A DNA stretch of 6,889 bases from JAGOTT01 sp964450795. GTDB taxonomy: Bacteria; Patescibacteriota; Minisyncoccia; Moranbacterales; UBA1568. The first letter of the stretch is position 1. The number at the start of each line of letters is the position of its first letter. A program made the translations under genes and the position numbers. The stretch is from positions 1 to 6,889 of the forward strand of contig CAYVDI010000044.1 of NCBI GenBank assembly GCA_964450795.1. Reading direction: 5' to 3'. The notes beneath the pieces were generated by a model. It was not told the DNA's origin. It did not search any database and saw nothing but the letters and a program-made list of their open reading frames with translations. This document shows positions 1-3,726 of the stretch, one piece after another.

Positions 1-82
1 CGGACAACACCAATCCGGCCTCATAGCGATCCTGAAGCTCATAGTCGAACGATGCCCGTTTGTTCACGGCGAGTGTTTTCAT
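1..82 (-). CDS. smpB: SmpB, SsrA (tmRNA)-binding protein, N-terminal fragment cut by window edge
   Basis: Reading the minus strand from an ATG at 82-80 gives 27 codons and one extra base before the window ends. The peptide starts MKTLAVNKRASFDYEL and continues to RYEAGLVLS, with the next codon beginning with G. This is the typical SmpB start: the basic NKRA segment, the DYEL strand, and the YEAGLVL-(S/T)-G strand that leads into the EVKSIR part of the OB fold, which lies outside the window. SmpB binds tmRNA and delivers it to stalled ribosomes for trans-translation, so it acts in the cytoplasm. The gene is divergent from argS across an 82-base spacer. The fragment is open only because the window cuts it; no break is visible. 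Family recognition rests on this short stretch, which is distinctive but covers only the first part of a protein usually near 150 residues. Confidence 0.9.
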   Translation of the reverse strand, partial: MKTLAVNKRASFDYELQDRYEAGLVLS

Positions 83-85
83 ATG

Positions 86-117
86 GCACAAGTATCCCGT
101 ATTTTTGCGCAAGTATC
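86..117 (+). repeat. 11-bp direct repeat with 21-bp period in the smpB/argS divergent spacer
   Basis: GCACAAGTATC at 86-96 and GCGCAAGTATC at 107-117 match at 10 of 11 positions and are offset by 21 bp, about two turns of the helix. The copies overlap the predicted -10 and -35 of smpB. They could be paired operator half-sites, or part of the similarity may simply reflect promoter hexamers. Function unknown. Confidence 0.5.
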
Positions 118-119
118 AA
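91..119 (-). promoter_or_regulatory. Predicted sigma70-type promoter of smpB
   Basis: On the minus strand, TTGATA (119-114, five of six matches to TTGACA) is followed after exactly 17 bases by GATACT (96-91, four of six to TATAAT). Initiation 6-7 bases downstream would fall near position 84, only about two bases before the smpB ATG at 82. The message would therefore be leaderless or nearly so, which fits the absence of any Shine-Dalgarno sequence. Predicted by eye only. Confidence 0.55.
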
Positions 120-153
120 GAGGATGCACTTCCAATTTCGTTTCGTTTCCGTT

Positions 154-160
154 AGGATGG
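154..160 (+). promoter_or_regulatory. Shine-Dalgarno site that fixes the GTG start of argS
   Basis: AGGATGG lies with its AGGA core 7 bases before the GTG at 165. It supports GTG as the start. The next in-frame ATG (codon 31) would remove the first helix of the ArgRS N-terminal domain. It is one of only two convincing ribosome binding sites in the window. Confidence 0.6.
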
Positions 161-164
161 ATGG

Positions 165-1892
165 GTGAAGGAAATCATCCGGCAGAAAATCGAGGTAGCT
201 ATACGAAAGGCACTCGTCAAACAAGACGAGCCGACTTTGTCGTATTTTATCAAGATGATAGTAGCGGAAAGGACAAAAGATGAGTCATTTGGGGACTACA
301 CGAGTAATATCTCGATGATTCTCAATCGTTCTGTTGCTAAGGCGATAGATTCGCACGTCGGCGAATTTAATTGGGTTGTTGACCCTCAAAATCCAGGAAA
401 ATATCAAAATCCACATAATATAGCGACTGAGATAAAAAAGTATCTAGATGAAAACAAGGGCGATGTAATTGAAAGAGTGGAGGCTGTCGAACCCGGTTTT
501 CTCAACTTTTATTTGTCATCCCGATATTTCGAAGGCGTGCTCGGGGAGGTGCTTGAAAAGGACGGACATTTCGGCGATATAGTGATCGGTGCGGGGGTGA
601 AGGTGAACAATGAATTCATTTCCGCGAATCCGACAGGGCCGCTTCATCTCGGCAATGCGCGCGGCGGATTTTATGGCGATGCGCTTTCGCGGATCCTCCG
701 CAAGGCGGGATATGACGTGACGAACGAATATTACGTGAACGATGCCGGGGAACAGGTGTTGAAACTCGGGCACAGCGTCCTGAAAGACGAAGAGGCGGTC
801 TATGCCGGAGAGTACATCGACGAATTGCACGAACGGATAGCTGACAAGAATGGCGATGTGAGGGAAATCGGCGAGGAGATGGCGGGAATCGTCCTTGAGG
901 AGATGATCAAACCGACGGTCTCGGAGAAGATGGGGATTCCGGTCGATCGGTGGATTTCCGAGAAACGCGATATCGTGGACGCGGGACTCGTCGACAGGGC
1001 GATCGACATGTTGAAAGAGAAGGGACTGACCTTCGAGAGCGAAGGGGCGCTCTGGCTCAAGACGACTGCTTTCGGCGACGACAAGGATCGGGTGCTCGTG
1101 AAATCGGACGGATCCCGGACCTATTTCGCGTCTGACTGCGGATATCTGCTCCACAAGAAGGACCGCGGTTTTTCCCGACTCATCCTGACCCTCGGCGCGG
1201 ATCATCACGGATACAAGGCGCGGCTTCTGGCTGCGGCGAAGGCGCTCTCGTTCGAAGGCGACTTCGATTTCACGTTCGTCCAGCTCGTGCGGCTCATGAA
1301 GGACGGAAAAGAAGTGCGCATGTCCAAGCGTGCGGGGAACGTGGTGACGATCGACGAGCTCCTCGAGAAGGTTCCGGTCGATGTCGCGCGGTTTTTCTTT
1401 CTCATGTACAGTCCCGATACGCACATGAACTTCGACCTCGGACTCGCCGAGGAACGCTCCGCCAAGAATCCGGTCTACTACGTCCAGTACGCGCATGCCA
1501 GGACTTCGAACATTCTTCGGAAGGCGGACGAGGCGGGTGTGTCGCCTGGTGGTGCCGATCTTTCCCTGCTCTCGCATCCGAAGGAGCGTGCGATCCTCCG
1601 CGAACTCTCATTTTTTCCCGAACTCGTCGAAGAGGCGGCTGCGGAACGCGCACCACACAAGCTCCCGCAGTACGCTATCCGACTCGCGGACAGGCTGCAT
1701 TCCTTCTATGACGAGTGCCGCGTGATCGATGCGGAGAATATGGAGCTCTCGAAGGCGCGTCTTCTGCTCGTTTCCGCGACGAGATCCGTGCTTAATGAAA
1801 CACTTTCCCTTCTCGGGGTGTCGGCTCCGGAGCGGATGGAGTCGGCCGACAATACACAGGAATCCGCGATGACGGAAACAAAAAACGAATAG
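165..1892 (+). CDS. argS: Arginyl-tRNA synthetase (class I)
   Basis: Cytoplasmic ArgRS charges tRNA-Arg with arginine using ATP and needs tRNA for amino acid activation. The 575-residue product is close to the usual length of about 560. The N-terminal additional domain carries FGDYTSN at residues 42-48. The class I signature is in NPTGPLHLGNARGG (155-168), with HLGN at 161-164 in the HIGH position. GADHHGY follows in the Rossmann fold, and RMSKRAGN (385-392) is the KMSKS loop, with R for the first K. The C-terminal DALR anticodon-binding domain begins near NPVYYVQYAHAR (435). The last 15-20 residues are an acidic, probably disordered tail. GTG is the start, supported by AGGA 7 bases upstream. 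No convincing promoter is visible in the short spacer. A 66-codon gene follows after 7 bases, suggesting an operon. Codons in roughly the first 120 residues are much more AT-rich than in the rest of the gene. Confidence 0.97.
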   Translation: MKEIIRQKIEVAIRKALVKQDEPTLSYFIKMIVAERTKDESFGDYTSNISMILNRSVAKAIDSHVGEFNWVVDPQNPGKYQNPHNIATEIKKYLDENKGDVIERVEAVEPGFLNFYLSSRYFEGVLGEVLEKDGHFGDIVIGAGVKVNNEFISANPTGPLHLGNARGGFYGDALSRILRKAGYDVTNEYYVNDAGEQVLKLGHSVLKDEEAVYAGEYIDELHERIADKNGDVREIGEEMAGIVLEEMIKPTVSEKMGIPVDRWISEKRDIVDAGLVDRAIDMLKEKGLTFESEGALWLKTTAFGDDKDRVLVKSDGSRTYFASDCGYLLHKKDRGFSRLILTLGADHHGYKARLLAAAKALSFEGDFDFTFVQLVRLMKDGKEVRMSKRAGNVVTIDELLEKVPVDVARFFFLMYSPDTHMNFDLGLAEERSAKNPVYYVQYAHARTSNILRKADEAGVSPGGADLSLLSHPKERAILRELSFFPELVEEAAAERAPHKLPQYAIRLADRLHSFYDECRVIDAENMELSKARLLLVSATRSVLNETLSLLGVSAPERMESADNTQESAMTETKNE

Positions 1893-1899
1893 AAAAACT

Positions 1900-2100
1900 A
1901 TGCCCAGGAAACGTGGACAGGACGAGGAGATCCTTCTTTTCGCGATGAAAGTCGTGGGACCAGTGGCGGTCTTCTTCATCGCCGCCGCGGTGACCGACGT
2001 GACGCATGTCGTCCGGTGGGCGTCGTCGGGCCCGGTCGACGCGGTTTTCTCGACCATCTCCGGGCTGGCTGATTGGTTGTCGATGCCATCTCTTCGATAA
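1900..2100 (+). CDS. Small hypothetical membrane protein (66 aa, one probable TM helix)
   Basis: I do not recognise a family. The product opens with a basic segment (MPRKRGQ), then has one long hydrophobic stretch at about residues 12-31, rich in Val, Ala and Phe. After that comes a mildly hydrophobic, Ser/Gly-containing tail. By the positive-inside rule the basic N-terminus should be cytoplasmic. Evidence that it is a gene: it fills the space between argS and the phosphatase with 7- and 6-base gaps, no other plus-strand frame fits the interval, and its third codon positions are strongly G/C like those of argS. The start follows AAAAACT, the same A-rich non-Shine-Dalgarno context seen before the next gene and before ileS. 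It could be an accessory membrane peptide of the operon. Function cannot be inferred. The chance that it is spurious is modest. Confidence 0.65.
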   Translation: MPRKRGQDEEILLFAMKVVGPVAVFFIAAAVTDVTHVVRWASSGPVDAVFSTISGLADWLSMPSLR

Positions 2101-2106
2101 AACGCT

Positions 2107-2685
2107 ATGAAACATCCGGAAACGACATTCTATCTCGTCCGTCACGGGGAGTCCGAAAACAACGTGGAGGGAATACTCTCTTCCTGGCCGGAGAAACGGA
2201 TTTTCCATCTGACGGAAAACGGTCGGGAGCAGGCGAAGAAGGCGGGAGAGAGACTCATCGGAAAGCAGGCGACGAGGATATACAGCTCTCCCATCACCCG
2301 TGCCCTTGAGACCGCGCGGATCGTTTCCGGTATCATCGGAACCGATATCGTCGTCGACGAACGTCTCCGGGAAACGGACTTCGGTATCTATGACTGCGAA
2401 TCCCATGACATCCGTTTCAAGAAATACGCTTCGGATCTCGACAGGATCGACACGGACGATCGGGAAATCGAAGGACTGAGAAAGGTGAGGGATCGGATAG
2501 GGAAATTCATCGATGATGTCATCCGAAACGATGCCGGGAAGAAAATCGTAATCGTATCCCATGGCGACCCGCTTGAGCTCATGCGCGGAATCCTTCTTGG
2601 GCAGACGATCGAAGAAAGTCTCCTCGAGTGGGCCCCGGAGAATGCCTCGGTGACGGAAGTACTTTTCGATAGTCAGGAATCATGA
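2107..2685 (+). CDS. Histidine phosphatase superfamily protein (phosphoglycerate mutase-like)
   Basis: This 192-residue protein has the complete active site of the branch-1 histidine phosphatases. The phosphohistidine motif is LVRHGESENN with R12 and H13. R65 sits in SSPITRALETA, E89 in LRETDFG is the probable proton donor, and H152 lies in IVSHGDPLELM. Such enzymes transfer phosphate through a phosphohistidine on substrates such as phosphoglycerate, sugar phosphates or nucleotide derivatives. The sequence does not identify the substrate, so a true glycolytic mutase (gpmB-type) cannot be claimed. Length fits the roughly 200-residue cofactor-independent-looking phosphatases better than the 230-250-residue dPGM enzymes. 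The ATG follows the previous gene by 6 bases and has AAAACGCT but no Shine-Dalgarno before it. The stop overlaps the next start as ATGA, which suggests translational coupling. Confidence 0.9.
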   Translation: MKHPETTFYLVRHGESENNVEGILSSWPEKRIFHLTENGREQAKKAGERLIGKQATRIYSSPITRALETARIVSGIIGTDIVVDERLRETDFGIYDCESHDIRFKKYASDLDRIDTDDREIEGLRKVRDRIGKFIDDVIRNDAGKKIVIVSHGDPLELMRGILLGQTIEESLLEWAPENASVTEVLFDSQES

Positions 2686-2957
2686 CCGAACTTTTGCGAA
2701 ATTTCGACTTCGGCATCGCGACGCTTGTTTTCGCGGCCTATCTCGTCATCGACGCGCTTTACGCGCAATATACGTACGCGGTGGTGAAGAAGAAGCCGAT
2801 GCAGGCGGCGAACGTCGGGTTCATCATGCATTTCCTTCTCGCGTTCGGGGTCATCAACTACGTCGGAAACTTTCTCTATGTCGTCCCGCTCGCGCTCGGC
2901 TCCTGGCTCGGGACGTATCTCGTTGTACGGAATGAGAAAGGGAAAGATATTGCCTGA
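2682..2957 (+). CDS. Small polytopic membrane protein of unknown function (91 aa)
   Basis: The product has about three hydrophobic segments, near residues 9-29, 42-60 and 63-83. A basic KKKP loop lies between the first two (about residues 36-39), and the short tail RNEKGKDIA is charged. Polar and aromatic residues within the helices (D and Y in the first, N and Y in the second and third) and the glycine pattern ALGSWLGTYLVV suggest a compact bundle rather than a simple anchor. I do not recognise the family with confidence. The glycine pattern loosely recalls the membrane part of DUF5698/DUF2179-type proteins, but this is a weak impression. The start overlaps the phosphatase stop by four bases, with AGGA just upstream, so it is probably translationally coupled. 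It is the last gene before the T-box. No terminator is seen after it, so readthrough into the T-box leader is possible. Confidence 0.8.
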   Translation: MTELLRNFDFGIATLVFAAYLVIDALYAQYTYAVVKKKPMQAANVGFIMHFLLAFGVINYVGNFLYVVPLALGSWLGTYLVVRNEKGKDIA

Positions 2958-2978
2958 AACGGTGAATTCAGATACACT
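2950..2978 (+). promoter_or_regulatory. Candidate promoter for the T-box / HD / ileS transcript
   Basis: TTGCCT (2950-2955) and TACACT (2973-2978) are separated by 17 bases. Each matches four of six consensus positions, including the first three of -35 and the A2/T6 of -10. The predicted start near 2985 lies just before the T-box structure. It overlaps the end of the preceding gene. Moderate support: spacing and position are right, but the hexamers are imperfect. Confidence 0.45.
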
Positions 2979-2992
2979 TCCCGTACAAATTG

Positions 2993-3187
2993 AAAGGCGA
3001 TGATGGAGTTCCGCTCAAGGCGGATGAATATCACTCCGGAGCTTCGGGAAGAAACCTGCCGACAGGCGGGGATTAGACCCCGACGGGTACGCCCGTAACA
3101 GCGCGAAATGAGTCTGTCATTCGGCAGAAAAGGAAGGTGGTACCACGTCATTGACGTCCTTCTCCGTTATTCGGGGCGGGATTTTTT
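2993..3187 (+). promoter_or_regulatory. T-box riboswitch, isoleucine-specific (AUC specifier), transcriptional, short Stem I
   Basis: This leader senses uncharged tRNA-Ile. Stem I is a short hairpin: GGAGT (3005-3009) pairs with ACTCC (3033-3037), and TCCGC (3010-3014) with GCGGA (3020-3024). The unpaired 3' strand holds ATC at 3030-3032 followed by A, the usual specifier context. The Stem II / IIA-B region has CCTGCC/GGCGGG (3055-3070), GGGG/CCCC (3068-3081) and ACGGG/CCCGT (3083-3096). A hairpin AATGA/TCATT (3107-3121) fits Stem III. The antiterminator has GGAAGG (3132-3137) paired with CCTTCT (3158-3163), the 7-base bulge TGGTACC (3138-3144) and ACGTC/GACGT (3145-3157). The bulge UGGU is complementary to ACCA, and bacterial tRNA-Ile has A73. 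The 3' half of the antiterminator is shared with the terminator. Specifier, discriminator and downstream ileS all agree. The exact Stem I pairing is my manual fold. Confidence 0.93.
3157..3187 (+). terminator. Intrinsic terminator of the T-box (OFF state)
   Basis: TCCTTCTCCG (3157-3166) pairs with CGGGGCGGGA (3172-3181) around a TTATT loop. There are ten positions with one U-C mismatch and two G-U pairs, followed by six T (3182-3187). Its 5' arm uses the same bases (3158-3163) that form the antiterminator, so the two are mutually exclusive. The T run ends 11 bases before the HD gene ATG. Confidence 0.88.
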
Positions 3188-3198
3188 GTTTCAGACTT

Positions 3199-3705
3199 AT
3201 GGATCAGTGGAAATCGCAGGCGGCAATAATTTCTCTTTCCGAGCGCATGTCGAAAGTCGAACTTTCGAAACCCGCGATCATTCATGGTATCCGTGCTGGT
3301 TTTATCGCTGAACAGTGGGATGTCGAGGAAGATACAATTCTCTCGAGCTGCCTTCATGACATTTTGGAGGATACGGATACGACATACGAAGAAATCGTTG
3401 ATATCTTCGGAAAAGATGTCGCGGACGCGGTTCGTGCCAATACGAAATTCGATACGAATGGAGATAAAAAGGATATCAGACAGATGATCGATTCCTGTCT
3501 GATGGTCGGAGAATCTGCGGTCGTGGCAAAGGCGGCGGACATCATAGATAATATCCGGAATTATCGGAAATACCATCGACAGGAGATATGGGATCGGGAA
3601 CGCGAGTCACTCGAAAAGAAGCGGAACGTTTTTCTGAAAAAGTGTGTGACCTATTCCGATCGGAATTTCTACAAGGATATGGAATCCGTGATTCTCAATT
3701 CATAA
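3199..3705 (+). CDS. HD-domain protein, SpoT/Mesh1-like (p)ppGpp-hydrolase family
   Basis: The 168-residue protein is almost only an HD domain. Residues H29, H53-D54, E57-D58, D114 and N118 reproduce the order and nearly the spacing of the Mn-binding and catalytic set of Rel/SpoT hydrolase domains (H53, H77-D78, E81-D82, D144, N148 in the streptococcal enzyme). HDILEDTDTTYEEI matches the HDTVEDT-type block, and AAKAADIIDNIRN the K-L-A-D-x-x-x-N block. Such enzymes remove pyrophosphate from (p)ppGpp; there is no synthetase or regulatory domain here. The guanine-contacting Arg expected nine residues before the first His is V20, so another nucleotide substrate is possible. The ATG at 3199 was chosen because the longer frame from 3151 starts inside the terminator hairpin; ATG 3247 is an alternative. 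No Shine-Dalgarno is seen. It lies first behind the Ile T-box, and ileS follows after 21 bases. Confidence 0.82.
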   Translation: MDQWKSQAAIISLSERMSKVELSKPAIIHGIRAGFIAEQWDVEEDTILSSCLHDILEDTDTTYEEIVDIFGKDVADAVRANTKFDTNGDKKDIRQMIDSCLMVGESAVVAKAADIIDNIRNYRKYHRQEIWDRERESLEKKRNVFLKKCVTYSDRNFYKDMESVILNS

Positions 3706-3726
3706 TTCGAAATTCATCAAAATCCT

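Noticed and set aside
106..136. Possible argS promoter (TTGCGC at 106 with TCCAAT or CTTCCA downstream)
   Set aside because: Hexamers are poor and spacing is off, so no argS promoter was called.
39..224. 61-codon minus-strand frame at the left end
   Set aside because: It overlaps smpB in another frame and the argS start; the smpB reading is recognisable and this one is not.
385..430. Possible foreign insertion in the argS N-terminal domain (residues about 74-88, Pro/Asn/Gln-rich)
   Set aside because: Looks like a loop insertion within the AT-rich island; without an alignment I cannot say it is unusual on its own.
516..1577. 353-codon open frame on the minus strand opposite argS
   Set aside because: Same antisense effect; low-complexity composition and no motifs, while argS is clearly coding.
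1792..2562. 256-codon minus-strand frame spanning the argS end to the phosphatase
   Set aside because: It covers three plus-strand genes, the phosphatase active-site motifs are unambiguous, and the translation shows no family features.
3151..3198. Extension of the HD gene to an ATG at 3151
   Set aside because: The extra 16 codons lie inside the T-box antiterminator/terminator, and the encoded residues do not resemble an HD-family N-terminus. ATG 3199 just after the T run is preferred.
3706..3726. Terminator or separate promoter between the HD gene and ileS
   Set aside because: The 21-base spacer is AT-rich with AATTC repeats but has no stem plus T run and no room for a promoter, so co-transcription is the simpler reading.
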